From assembly GCF_036898095.1 (NCBI RefSeq), contig NC_090767.1:34232480-34296479 (forward strand): DNA of 64,000 nucleotides, in the 5' to 3' direction. The notes beneath the pieces were generated by a model, which worked only from the letters and a program-made list of their open reading frames with translations, did no database searches and was not told the DNA's origin. The position numbers were made by a program, and so were the translations under genes. Positions 45,801 through 58,830 of this stretch are shown here, in pieces. Numbering within the stretch: position 1 is the first letter of the stretch; each line of letters begins with the position of its first letter. Source of the stretch: Palaemon carinicauda (Eukaryota > Arthropoda > Malacostraca > Decapoda > Palaemonidae).

Positions 45801-48632
45801 CTTCGCTCCGAAAGACAAAAAAGGCCGGACTTCGCTCTAAAAGGCGAAAAAGGCCGGACTTCCTCCAAAAGGCAAAAAAGGATGGACTTGCTCCGAGAGG
45901 CAAAAGGCCGGACTTCACTCCAAAGGCGAAAAAGGCCGGACTTCTGCAAAAGGCAAAAAAGGATGGACTGTGCTCCGACAGGCAAAAGGCCGGACTTCGC
46001 TCCGAGAGGCAAAAAAGGCCGGACTTGCTCCAAAAGACAAAAAAGGCCGGACTTCGCTCCGAAAGATAAAAAAGGCCGGACTTCGCTCCGAAAGGCAAAA
46101 AAGGCCGGACTTCGCTCTGAAAGACAAAAAAGGCCGGACTTCGCTCCGAAAGACAAAAAAGGCCGGACTTCGCTCCGAAAGGCAAAAAAGGCCGGACTTC
46201 CTCCAAAGGCAAAAAAGGCCGGACTTGCTCCGAGAGGCAAAAAAGGCCGGACTTGCTCCGAGAGGCAAAAAAGGCGGACTTCGCTCCGAGAGACAAAAAA
46301 GGCCGGACTTCGCTCCGAAAGGCAAAAAGGCCGGACTTCGCTCCGAAAGACAAAAAAGGCCGGACTTCGCTCCGAAAGGCAAAAAAGGCAGACTTCGCTC
46401 CGGAAGGCGAAAAAGGCCGACTTCCCCCGAGAGGCAAAAAAGGCCGGACTTCGCTCCGAGAGCAAAAAAAGGACGGACTTCGCTCTGAAAGACAAAAAAG
46501 GCCGGACTTCGCTCCGAAAGGAAAAAAAGGCCGGACTTTGCTCCGGGAGACAAAAAGGCCGGACTTCGCTCAGAAGGCGAAAAAGGCCGGACTTCCCTCC
46601 AAAAGGCAAAAAAGGCCGGGCTTTGCTACGAGAGGCAAAAAAGGCCGGACTTCGCTGAAAGAAAAAAGGCTGGACTTCGCTCCGAAAGGCAAAAAAGGCC
46701 GGACTTCGCTCCGAAAGACAAAAAAGGCCGGACTTCGCTCGGAAGGCAAAAAAGGCCGGACTTCGCTACGAAAGGCGAAAAAGGCCGACTTCCCTCCAGA
46801 GGCAAAAAAGGACGGACTTCGCTCCGAAAGACAAAAAAGGCCGGATTTCGCTCCGAAAGGCAAAAAAGGCCGGACTTCACTCCGAAAGGCAAAAAAGGCC
46901 GGACTTCGCTCCGACACAAAAAAGGCCGGACTTCACTCCAAAGGACAAAAAGGCCGGACTTCGCTCAGAGAGACAAAAAAGGCCGGACTTCGCTCCGAAA
47001 GACAAAAAAGGCGGACTTCGCTCCTAAAGGAAAAAAGGCCGGACTTTGCTCCGAAAGGCAAAAAAGGCGGACTTTGCTCCGAAAGGCAAAAAAGGCCGGA
47101 CTCCGCTCCAGAAGGCAAAAAAGGCCGGACTTCGCTCCGAAAGACAAAAAAAGGTGGACTTTGCTCCAAGAGGCAAAAAAGGCCGGACTTCGCTCCGAAA
47201 GGTAAAAAAGGCCGGACTTCTCTCCGAACGGCAAAAAAGGCCGGACTTCACTCTGGAAGGCAAAAAAGGCCGGACTTCGCTCCGAAAGGCAAAAAAGGCG
47301 GACTTTGCTCTGAGAGGCAAAAAAGGCCGACTTCGCTCCGAAAGGCAAAAAAGGCGGACTTCGCTCCGAAAGACAAAAAAGGCCGGACTTTGCTCCGACA
47401 GACAAAAAAGGCTGGACTTTGCTCCGAAAGGCGAAAAAGGCCGGACTTCTCCGAGACAAAAAAGGCCGGACTTCGCTCCGAAAGGCAAAAAAGGCCAGAC
47501 TTGCTCCGAACGCAAAAAGGCCGGACTTCGCTCCGAAAGGCAAAAAAGGCCGGACTTCGCTCCGAAAGACAAAAAAGGCCGGACTTAGCTCCGAAAGACA
47601 AAAAAGGCCGGACTTTGATCAGAAAGGCAAAAAAGGCCAGACTTCGCTCCGAAAGACAAAAAAGGCCGGACTTCGCTCCGAAAAACAAAAAAGGCCGGAC
47701 TTCGCTCCGAAAGGCAAAAAAGGCAGACTTTGCTCCGAAAGGCAAAAAAGGCCAGACTTTGCTCCGAACGGCAAAAAAAGGCCGGACTTCACTCTGGAAG
47801 GCAAAAAAGGCCGGACTTCGCTCCGAAAGGCAAAAAAGGCAGGACTTCCTCCGAGAGACAAAAAAGGCCGGACTTCGCTACGAGAGGCAAAAAAGGCCAG
47901 ACTTCGCTCTGAAAGACAAAAAAGGCCGGACTTCGCTCCGAAAGGCAAAAAAAGCCGGACTTTGGTCTGAAAGACAAAAAAGGCCGGACTTCGCTCCGAA
48001 AGGCAAAAAAGCCGGACTTCATCCGAAAGGCGAAAAGGCCGACTTCCCTCCGAGAGGAACAAAAGGCCGGACTTCGCTCCGGAAGGCAAAAAAGGCCGGA
48101 CTTCGCTCCAAAAGGCAAAAAAGGCCGGACTTCCCTCCAAAAGGCAAAAAAGGATGGACTGTGCTCCGAGAGGCAGAAAAGGCCGGACTTCGCTCCGAGA
48201 GTCAAAAAAGGCCGGACTTCGCTCGAAAGACAAAAAAGGCCGACTTCGCTCCAAAAGATAAAAAAGGCCGGACTTCGCCCTGAAAGGCAAAAAAGGCCAG
48301 ACCTCGCTCTGAAAGACAAAAAAGGCCGGACTTCATTCCGAAAGACAAAAAAGGCCGGACTTCGCTCCGAAAGGAAAAAAAGCCGGACTTTGCTCCAGGA
48401 GACAACAAAGGCCGGACTTCGCTCTAGGAGGCAAAAAAAGCCGGACTTCCCTCCGAAAGGCAAAAAAATCTGGACTTCCCTCAGAGAGACAAAAAAGGCC
48501 AGTCTTCGCTCATAAAGGCAAAAAAGGCCGGACTTCGCTCCGAAAGGCAAAAAAGGCCGACTTCCTTCCGAGAGGCAAAAAAGGACGGACTTCGCTCTGA
48601 GAGGCAGAAAAGGCCAGATTTCGCTCCGAGAG

Positions 48633-50560
48633 TCAAAAAAGGCCGGACTTCGCTTCAAAAGATAAAAAAGGCCGGAATTCGCTTCGAAAGACAAAAATGG
48701 CCGGAGTTCTCTCCAAAACGCATAAAAGGATGGACTGTGCTTCGGGAGGCAGAAAAGGCCACACTTCGATCCGGAAGGCAAAAAATGCCGGACTTCGCTC
48801 CAAAACTCGAAAAAGGCCGGACTTCCCTCCAAAAGGCAAAAAAGGATGGACTGTGCTCCGAGAGGCAGAAAAGGCCGGACTTCGCTCCAAAGTGCGAAAA
48901 AGGCCGGACTTCCCTGCAAAAGGCAAAAAAGGATGGACTGTGCTCCGAGAGGCAAAAGGGCCGGACTTCGCTCCGAGAGACAAAAAAGGCCGGACTTTGC
49001 TCCAAAAGACAAAAAAGGCCGGACTTCGCTCCAAAAGATAAAAAAGGCCGGACTTCGCTCCGAAAGGCAAAAAAAGCCCGAACTTCGCTCCGAAAGACAA
49101 AAAAGGCCGGACTTTGCTCCGAAAGGAAAAAAAGCCGGACTTCGCCCCGGAGACAACAAAGGCCGGACTTCGCTCCAGAAGGCGAAAAAGGCCGGACTCC
49201 CCTCCAAAAGGCAAAAAAGGCCGGACTTTGCTCCGAGAGGCAAAAAAGGCCGGACTTTGCTCCGAGAGACAAAAAAGGCCGGACTTCGCTCCGAGAGGCA
49301 AAAAAGACCGGACTTCGGTCTGGAGGACAAAAAAGGCCGGACTTCGCTCCGAAAGGCAAAAAAGGCTGGAATTCGCACTGAAAGACAAAAAGGCCGGACT
49401 TCGCTCCGAAAGACAAAAAAGGCCGGACTTCGCTCCGAAAGGCAAAAAACCCGAACTTCGCTCCGGAAGGCGAAAAAGGCCGACTTCCCCCAGAGAGGCA
49501 AAAAAGGACGGACTTCGCTCCGAGAGACAAAAAAGGACGGACTCCGCTCTGAAAGACAAAAAAGGCCGGACTTCGCTCCGAAAGGAAAAAAAGCCGGACT
49601 TTGCTCCGGGAGACAACAAAGGCCGGACTTCGCTCCAGAAGGCGAAAAAGGCCGGACTTCCCTCCAAAAGGCAAAAAAGGCCGGACTTTGCTACAAGAGG
49701 CAAAAAAGGCCGGACTTCGCTCCGAGAGGCAAAAAAGGCCGGACTTCGGTCTGAAAGAAAAAAGGCTGGACTTCGCTCCGAAAGGCAAAAAAGGCCGGAC
49801 TTCGCTCTTAAAGACAAAAAAGGCCGGACTTCGCTCGGATAGGCAAAAAAGCCGGACTTCGCTCCGAAAGGCGAAAAAGGCCGACTTCCCTCCGAGAGGC
49901 AAAAAAGGACGGACTTCGCTCCGAGAGACAAAAAAGGCCGGACTTCGCTCCGAAAGGCAAAAAAGGCCGGACTTCACTCCAAAAGGCAAAAAAGGTTGGA
50001 CTTCGCTCCGGGAGACAAAATAGGCCAGACTTCACTCCAACAGACAAAAAAGGCCGGACTTCACTCAGAGAGACGAAAAAGGCCGGACTTCGTTCCGAAA
50101 GACAAAAAAAGGCTGGACTTCGCTCCTAAAGGAAAAAAGGCCGGACTTTGCTCCGAAAGGCAAAAAAGGCTGGACTTTGATCCGAAACGCAAAAAAGGCC
50201 GGACTTTGCTCCGAGAGGCAAAAAAGGCCGGACTTCTCTCCGAACGGCAAAAAAAGGCCAGACTTCACTCTGGAAGGCAAAAAAGGCCAGACCTCGCTCA
50301 GAAAGGCAAAAAAGGCAGGACTTTGCTCTGAGAGGCAAAAAAGACCGAACTTCGCTCCGAAAGGCAAAAAAAGGCGGACTTCGCTCCGAAAGACAAAAAA
50401 GGCCGGACTTCGCTCCGAAAAACAAAAAAATCCGGACTTCGCTCAGAAAGGCAGAAAAGGCCGGACTCCACTCCGAAAGACAAAAAAGGCCGGACTTCGC
50501 TCCGACAGACAAAAAAGGCTGGACTTTGCTCCGAAAGGCAAAAAAGGCCGGACTTCATTC
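48633..50560. repeat. Higher-order block of the right half, copy 1
   Basis: Begins with rare units such as CCGGAGTTCTCTCC followed by ACGCATAAAAGG (CATAAAAGG at 48721). It later holds CTCCAACAGAC units near 50040. The same series recurs about 8,470 bp downstream. Confidence 0.75.
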
Positions 50561-52078
50561 CGAGAGCCAAAAAAGGCCGGACTTCACTCCAAAAGGCAAA
50601 AAAGGCCAGACTTTGCTCCGAACGGCAAAATAAGGCCGGACTTCACTCCGAAAGGCCAAAAAGGCCGGACTTCGCTCTGAAAGGCAAAAAGGACGGACTT
50701 TGCTCCAGGAGGCAAAAAAGGTCGGACTTCGCTCCGAAAGGCAAAAAAGGCCGGACTTCGCTCCGCAAGACAGAAAAGGCCGGACTTCGCTCCGAAAGAC
50801 AAAAAAGGCCGGACTTTGCTCAGAAAAGGCAAAAAAGGCCAGACTTCGCTCCGAAAGACAAAAAAGGCCAGACTTCGCTCCGAAAGACAAAAAACGCCGG
50901 ACTTCGCTCCGAAAGGCTAAAAAGGCCAGACTTCGCTCCGAAAGGCAAAAAAGGCCAGACTTTGCTCCGAACGGCAAAAAAAGGCCGGACTTCACTCTGG
51001 AAGGCAAAAAAGGCCGGACTTCGCTCCGAAAGGCAAAAAAGGCAGGACTTTCCTACGAGAGACAAAAAAGGCCGGACTTCGCTACGAGAGTCAAAAATGG
51101 CCAGACTTCGCTCTGAAAGACAAAAAAGGCCGGACTTCGCTTCGAAAGGCAAAAAAAGCCGGACTTTGCTCCGAAAGACAAAAAAGGCCGGACTTCGCTC
51201 CGAAAGGCAAAAAAGCCGGACTTCGCTCCGAAAGGCGAAAAAGGCCGACTTCCCTCCGAGAGGCACAAAAGGACGGACTTCGCTTCGAGAGACAAAAAAG
51301 GCCGGTCTTCGCTCCGAAAGACAAAAAAAGCCGGACTTCGATCTGGGAGACAAAGCAGGCCGGACTTTTCTCCAACAGACAAAAAAGGCCGGACTTCACT
51401 CAGAGAGACAAAAAGGCCGGACTTCGCTCCGAAAGACAAAAGAGGCTGGACTTCGCTCCTAAAGGCAAAGAAGGCCGGACTTTGCTCTGAAAGGCAAAAA
51501 AGGCCGGACTTTGCTCCGAAATGCAAAAAAGGCCGGGACTTCACCCCGAAAGGCAAAAAAAGGCCGGATTTTGCTACAAGAGACAAAATAGGCCTGACTT
51601 CGCTCTAAGAGACAAAAAAGGCTGGACTTTGCTCCAAAAGACAAAAAAGGCCGGACTTCGCTCCGAAAGGCGAAAAAGGTCGGAATTTTTTCCGACAGTC
51701 GAAAAAGGCCAGACTTCGCTCTGAGAGACATAAAAGGCCGGACTTCGTTTCGAGAGTAAAATAGGCCAGACTTCGCTGCGGGAGACTAAAAAGGCCAGAC
51801 TCAGTTCCGAGAGCCAAAAAAGGCCGGACTTCACTCCGGGAGACAAAAAAGGCCGGACTTCCCTCCAAAAGGCAAAAAAGGATGGACTGTGCCCCGAGAG
51901 GATGAAAAGGCCGGACTTCGCTCTAAGAGGCAAAAAAGGCCGGACTTCGCTCCAAAAGATGAAAAAGGCCGAACTTCACTCCGAAAGGCAAAAAAGGCCG
52001 GACTTTGCTCTGAAAGACAAAAAAGGCCGGACTTCGCTCCGAAAGGAAAAAAAGCCGGACTTCGCTCCGGGACACAAC

Positions 52079-53576
52079 AAAGGCCAGACTTCGCTCCAAA
52101 AGAAGAAGAAGGCCGGACTTCCCTCCAAAAGGCAAAAAAGGCCGGACTTTGCTCCGAGAGGCAAAAAAGGCCGGACTTTGCTCCGAAAGGCAAAAAAGGA
52201 CGGACTTCTCTCCGAACGGCAAAAAAAGGCCGGACTTCGCTCTGAAAGACAAAAAAGTCCGGACTTCGCTCGGAAAGGCAGAAAAGGCCGGACTCCACTC
52301 CGAAAGACAAAAAAGGCCGGACTTCGCTCCGACAGACAAAAAAGGCTGGACTGCTCCGAAAGGCAAAAAAGGCCGGACTTCATTCCGAGAGCCAAAAGAG
52401 GCCGGACTTCGCTCCGAAAGGCAAAAAAGGCCAGACTTTGCTTCGAACGGCAAAATAGGGTTTTCACTCCGAAAGGCAAAAAAGGCCGGACTTCGCTCTG
52501 AAAGGTAAAAAGGCCGGACTTTGCTCCAAGAGGCAAAAAAGGTCGGACTTCGCTCCGAAAGGCAAAAATGGCCGGACTTCGCTCCGAAAGACAAAAAAGG
52601 CCGTACTTCGCTCCTAAAGACAAAAAAGGCCGAACTTTGCTCAGAAAGGCAAAAAAGGCCAGACTTCGCTCCGAAAGACAAAAAAGGCCGGACTTCGCTC
52701 CGAAAGACAAAAAACGCCGGACTTCGCTCCGAAAGGCAAAAAAGGCCAGACTTCGCTCCGAAAGGCAAAAAATGCCAGACTTTGCTCAGAACGGCTAAAA
52801 AGGCCGGACTTCACTCTGGAAGGCAAAAAAGGCCAGACTTCGCTCCAAAAGAAGAAGAAGGCCGGACTTCCCTCCAAAAGGCAAAAAAGGACGGACTTTG
52901 CTCCGAGAGGCAAAAAAGGCCGGACTTTGCTCCGAAAGGCAAAAAAGGCCGGACTTCTCTCCGAACGGCAAAAAAAGGCCGGACTTCGCTCTGAAAGACA
53001 AAAAAGTCCGGACTTCGCTCGGAAAGGCAGAAAAGGCCGGACTCCACTCCGAAAGACAAAAAAGGCCGGACTTCGCTCCGACAGACAAAAAAGGCTGGAC
53101 TGCTCCGAAAGGCAAAAAAGGCCGGACTTCATTCCGAGAGCCAAAAGAGGCCGGACTTCGCTCCGAAAGGCAAAAAAGGCCAGACTTTGCTTCGAACGGC
53201 AAAATAGGGTTTTCACTCCGAAAGGCAAAAAAGGCCGGACTTCGCTCTGAAAGGTAAAAAGGCCGGACTTTGCTCCAAGAGGCAAAAAAGGTCGGACTTC
53301 GCTCCGAAAGGCAAAAATGGCCGGACTTCGCTCCGAAAGACAAAAAAGGCCGTACTTCGCTCCTAAAGACAAAAAAGGCCGAACTTTGCTCAGAAAGGCA
53401 AAAAAGGCCAGACTTCGCTCCGAAAGACAAAAAAGGCCGGACTTCGCTCCGAAAGACAAAAAACGCCGGAATTCGCTCCGAAAGGCAAAAAAGGCCAGAC
53501 TTCGCTCCGAAAGGCAAAAAATGCCAGACTTTGCTCAGAACGGCAAAAAAGGCCGGACTTCACTCTGGAAGGCAAA
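52079..53576. repeat. 749-bp tandem duplication inside the satellite
   Basis: Two adjacent, nearly identical segments. An AGAAGAAGAAGG insertion (52101 and 52850) and a truncated unit AAAATAGGGTTTTCACTCC (markers at 52451 and 53200) both recur at exactly 749 bp. A third copy of the second marker lies at 55426, as part of a larger duplication with an offset of about 2,226 bp. Confidence 0.9.
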
Positions 53577-55139
53577 AAAGGCCAGACTTCGCTCCAAAAG
53601 ACAAAAAAGGCCGGACTTTGCTCAGAAAGGCAAAAAAGGCCAGACTTCGCTCCGAAAAACAAAAAAGGCCGGACTTCGCTCCGAAAGACAAAAAACGCCG
53701 GACTTCGCTCCGAAAGGCAAAAAAGGCCAGACTTCGCTCCGAAAGGCAAAAAAGGCCAGACTTTGCTCCGAACGGCAAAAAAAGGCCGGACTTCACTCTG
53801 GAAGGCAAAAAAGGCCGGACTTCGCTCCGAAAGACAAAAAAGGCAGGACTTTCCTCCAAGAGACAAAAAAGGCCAGACTTCGCTCCGAAAGGCAAAAAAG
53901 GCAGGACTTTCCTCCGAGAGACAAAAAAGGCCGGACTTCGCTCCGAAAGGCGAAAAAGGCCGGACTTCGCTCCGAAAGACAAAAAAGGCCGGACTTCGCT
54001 CAGAAAGGCAAAAAAGGCCGGACATCGCTCCAAAAAACAAAAAAGGCCGGACTTCACTCCGAAAGAACAAAAAGGCTGGACTTCGCTCCGAAAGGCGAAA
54101 AGGGCCGGACTTCCCTCCGTAAGGCAAAAAAGGCCGGACGTCGCTCAGAGAGACAAAAAAGGCCGGACTTCGCTCCGGAATGCAAAAAAGGCCGGACTTT
54201 GCTCCAAAAGGCAAAAAAGGCCGGAATTCGCTCCGAAAGACGAAAAAGGCCGGACTTCGCTCCGGGAGATAAAAAAGGCCGGACTTCGCTCCAAAAGGCA
54301 AAAAAGGCCGGACTTCCCTCCAAAAGGCAAAAAAAGATGGACTGTGCTCCGAGACGCAGAAGAAGCCAGACTTTGCTCCAAAAGACAAAAAAGGCCGGAC
54401 TTCGCTCCAAAAGATAAAAAAGGCCGGACTTCGCTCCATAAGGCGAAAAAGGCCGAACTTAGCTCTGAAAGACAAAAAGGGCCGGACTTCGCTCCGAAAG
54501 ACAAAAATGGCCTGACTTCGCTCCGAAAGGAAAAAAAGCCGTACTTCGCTCAGGGAGACAACAAAGGCCGGACTTTGCTCCAAAAGGCGAAAAAGGCCAA
54601 ACTACCCTCCAAAAGGCAAAAAAAGATGGAGTGGTCCGAGAGGCAGAAAAGGCCGGACTTCGCTCCGGAAGGCAAAAAAGGCCGGACTTCGCTCCAAAAG
54701 GCGAAAAAGGCCGGACTTCCCTCCAAAAGGCAAAAAAGGATGGACTGTGTTCCGAGAGGCAGAAAAGGCCGGACTTCGCTCCGAGAGTCAAAAAAGGCCA
54801 GACTTCGCTCCGAAAGACAAAAAAGGCCGGACTTCGCTCCAAAAGATGAAAAAGGCCGGACTTCGCTCCGAAAGGCAAAAAAGGCCGGACCTCGCTCTGA
54901 AAGACAAAAAAGGCCGGACTTCGCTCCGAAAGACAAAAAAGGCCGGACTTCGCTCCGAAAGGAAAAAAAAGCCGGACTTTGCTCCGGGAGACAACAAAGG
55001 CCGGACTTCGCTCCAGAAGGCAAAAAAAGCCGGACTTCCCTCCGAAAGGCAAAAAAGGCTGGACTTCCCTCCGAGAGACAAAAAAGGCCAGTCTTCGCTC
55101 CGAAAGGCAAAAAAGGCCGGACTTCGCTCTGAGAGGCAG

Positions 55140-56760
55140 AAAAGGCCGGACTTTGCTCCGAAAGGCAAAAAAGGCCGGACTTCTCTCCGAACGGCAAAAA
55201 AAGGCCGGACTTCGTTCTGAAAGACAAAAAAGTCCGGACTTCGCTCGGAAAGGCAGAAAAGGCCGGACTCCACTCCGAAAGACAAAAAAGGCCGGACTTC
55301 GCTTCGACAGACAAAAAAGGCTGGACTGCTCCGAAAGGCAAAAAAGGCCGGACTTCATTCCGAGAGTCAAAAGAGGCCGGACTTCGCTCCGAAAGGCAAA
55401 AAAGGCCAGACTTTGCTTCGAACGGCAAAATAGGGTTTTCACTCCGAAAGGCAAAAAAGGCCGGACTTCGCTCTGAAAGGTAAAAAGGCCGGACTTTGCT
55501 CCAAGAGGCAAAAAAGGTCTGACTTCGCTCCGAAAGGCAAAAATGGCCGGACTTCGCTCCGAAAGACAAAAAAGGCCGTACTTCGCTCCGAAAGACAAAA
55601 AAGGCCGGACTTTGCTCAGAAAGGCAAAAAAGGCCAGACTTCGCTCCGAAAGACAAAAAAGGCCGGACTTCGCTCCGAAAGACAAAAAACGCCGGACTTC
55701 GCTCCGAAAGGCAAAAAAGGCCAGACTTCGCTCCGAAAGGCAAAAAATGCCAGACTTTGCTCAGAACGGCAAAAAAGGCCGGACTTCACTCTGGAAGGCA
55801 AAAAAGGCCAGACTTCGCTCCAAAAGACAAAAAAGGCCGGACTTTGCTCAGAAAGGCAAAAAAGGCCAGACTTCGCTCCGAAAGACAAAAAAGGCCGGAC
55901 TTCGCTCCGAAAGACAAAAAACGCCGGACTTCGCTCCGAAAGGCAAAAAAGGCCAGACTTCGCTCCAAAAGGCAAAAAAGGCCAGACTTTGCTCTGAACG
56001 GCAAAAAAAGGCCGGACTTCACTCTGGAAGGCAAAAAAGGCCGGACTTCGCTCCGAAAGGCAAAAAAGGCAGGACTTTCCTCCGAGAGACAAAAAAGGCC
56101 GGACTTCGCTCCGAAAGGCAAAAAAGGCGAGACTTTCCTCCGAGAGACAAAAAAGGCCGGACTTCGCTCAGAAAGGCGAAAAAGGCCGGACTTTGCTCCG
56201 AAAGACAAAAAAGGCCGGACTTCGCTCAGAAAGGCAAAAAAGGCCGGACATCGCTCCAAAAAACAAAAAAGGCCGGACTTTGCTCCGAAAGACAAAAAAG
56301 GCCGGACTTCGCTCAGAAAGGCAAAAAAGGCCGGACATCGCTCCAAAAAACAAAAAAGGCCGGACTTCACTCCGAAAGACAAAAAAGGCTGGACTTCGCT
56401 CCGAAAGGCGAAAAGGGCCGGACTTCCCTCCGTAAGGCAAAAAAGGCCGGACGTCGCTCAGAGAGACAAAAAAGGACGGACTTCGCTCCGGAATGCAAAA
56501 AAGGCCGGACTTTGCTCCAAAAGGCAAAAAAGGCCGGAATTCGCTCCGAAAGACGAAAAAGGCCGGACTTCGCTCCGGGAGATAAAAAAGGCCGGACTTC
56601 GCTCCAAAAGGCGAAAAAGGCCGGACTTCCCTCCAAAAGGCAAAAAAAGATGGACTGTGCTCCGAGACGCAGAAAAAGCCAGACTTTGCTCCGAAAGACA
56701 AAAAAGGCCGGACTTCGCTCCAAAAGATAAAAAAGGCCGGACTTCGCTCCATAAGGCGAA
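55140..56760. repeat. Second copy of a roughly 2.2-kb block
   Basis: Collinear with about 52920-54430. It includes the truncated AAAATAGGG unit (55426) and the GGAATGCAAAA and GAGACGCAGAA units. An extra 116-bp (four-unit) step containing a CCGGACATCGCTCC unit is duplicated within it (about 56240 and 56335). Confidence 0.8.
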
Positions 56761-57099
56761 AAAGGCCGAACTTCGCTCTGAAAGACAAAAAGGGCCGGAC
56801 TTCGCTCCAAAAGATAAAAAAGGCCGGACTTCGCTCCAGGAGGCAAAAAAAGCCGGACTTCCCTCCGAAAGGCAAAAAAGGCTGGACTTCCCTCCGAGAG
56901 ACAAAAAAAGGCCAGTCTTTGCTCCGAAAGGCAAAAAAGGCCGGACTTCGCTCTGAGAGGCAGAAAAGGCCAGACTTCGCTCCGAGAGTCCAAAAAGGCC
57001 GGACTTCGCTCCGAAAGACAAAAAGGTTGGACTTCGCTCCAAAAGATAAAAAAGGCCGGACTTCGCTCCGAAAGACAAAAATGGCCGGACTTCCCTCCG

Positions 57100-58830
57100 A
57101 AGGAAAAAAAAGCCGGATTTCGCTCCGGGAGACAACAAAGGCCGGACTTCGCTCCAAAAGGCGAAAAAGGCCGGAGTTCTCTCCAAAACGCATAAAAGGA
57201 TGGACTGTGCTTCGAGAGGCAGAAAAGGCCGTACTTCGCTCCGGAAGGCAAAAAAGGCCGGACTTCGCTCCAAAAGGCGAAAAAGGCCGGACTTCCCTCC
57301 AAAAGGCAAAAAAGGATGGACTGTGCTCCGAGAGGCAGAAAAGGCCGGACTTTGCTCCAAAATGCGAAAAAGGCCGGACTTCCCTCCAAAAGGCAAAAAA
57401 GGATGGACTGTGCTCCGAGAGTCAAAAGGGCCGGACTTCGCTCCGAGAGGCAAAAAAGGCCGGACTTTGCTCCAAAAGACAAAAAAGGCCAGACTTCGCT
57501 CCGAAAGATAAAAAAGGCCGGACTTCGCTTCGAAAGGCAAAAAAGGCCGGACTTCGCTCTGAAAGACAAAAAAGGCCGGACTTCGCTCCGAAAGATTAAA
57601 AAGGCCGGACTTCGCTCCGAAAGGAAAAAAAGCCGGACTTTGCCCCGGGAGACAACAAAGGCCGGACTTCGCTCCAGAAGGCGAAAAAGGCCGGACTCCC
57701 CTCCACAAGGCAAAAAAGGCCGGACTTTGCTCCGAGAGGCAAAAAAGGCCGGACTTTGCTCCGAGAGGCAAAAAAGGCCGGACTTCGCTCCGAGAGGCGA
57801 AAAAGGCCGGACTTCGGTCTGAAAGACAGAAAATGCCGGACTTCGCTCCGAAAGGCAAAAAAGGCCGGACTTCGCTCCGAAAGACAAAAAAGGCCGGACT
57901 TCGCTCCGAAAGGCAAAAAAGCCGAACTTCGCTTCGTAAGGCGAAAAAGGCCGACTTCCCCCAGAGAGGCAAAAAAGAACGGACTTCGCTCCGAGAGACA
58001 AAAAAGGATGGACTCCGCTCTGAAAGACAAAAAAGGCCAGACTTCGGTCTGAAAGAAAAAAGGCTGGACTTCGCTCCGAAAGGCAAAAAAGGCCGGACTT
58101 TGCTCCGGGAGACAACAAAGGCCGGACTTCGCTCCAGAAGGCGATAAAGGCCGGACTTCCCTCCAAAAGGCAAAAAAGGCCGGACTTCGCTCCGAGAAGC
58201 AAAAAAGGCCGGACTTCGGTCTGAAAGAAAAAAGGCTGGACTTCGCTCCGAAAGGCAAAAAAGGCCGGACTTCGCTCCGAAAGACAAAAAAGGCCGGACT
58301 TCACTCGGATAGGCAAAAAAGCCGGACTTCGCTCCGAAAGGCGAAAAAGGCCGACTTCCCTCCGAGAGGCAAAAAAGGACGGACTTCGCTCCGAGAGACA
58401 AAAAAGGCCGGACTTCGCCCCGAAAGGCAAAAAAGGCCGGACTTCGCTACGAAAGGCAAAAAAGGCCGGACTTCGCTTTGGGAGACAAAAAAGGCCGGAC
58501 TTCACTCCAACAGACAAAAAAGGCCGGACTTCACTCAGAGAGACGAAAAAGGCCGGACTTCGCTCAGAAAGACAAAAAAAAAGGCTGGACTTCGCTCTTA
58601 AAGAAAAAAAGGCCGGACTTTGCTCCGAAAGGCAAAAAAGGCTGGACTTTGTTCCGAAACGCAAAAAAGGCCGGACTTCACTCCGGAAGGCAAAAAAGGC
58701 CGGACTTCGCTCCGAAAGACAAAAAAAGGCCGGACTTTGCTCCGAGAGGCAAAAACGGCCGGACTTCGCTCCGAAAGGCAAAATAGGCCGGACTTCGCTC
58801 CGAAAGACAAAAAAGGCCAGACTTCGCTCC
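57100..58830. repeat. Higher-order block of the right half, copy 2
   Basis: Repeats the marker series of 48633-50560; CATAAAAGG lies at 57191, an offset of 8,470 bp, and the CTCCAACAGAC units follow near 58505. Confidence 0.75.
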
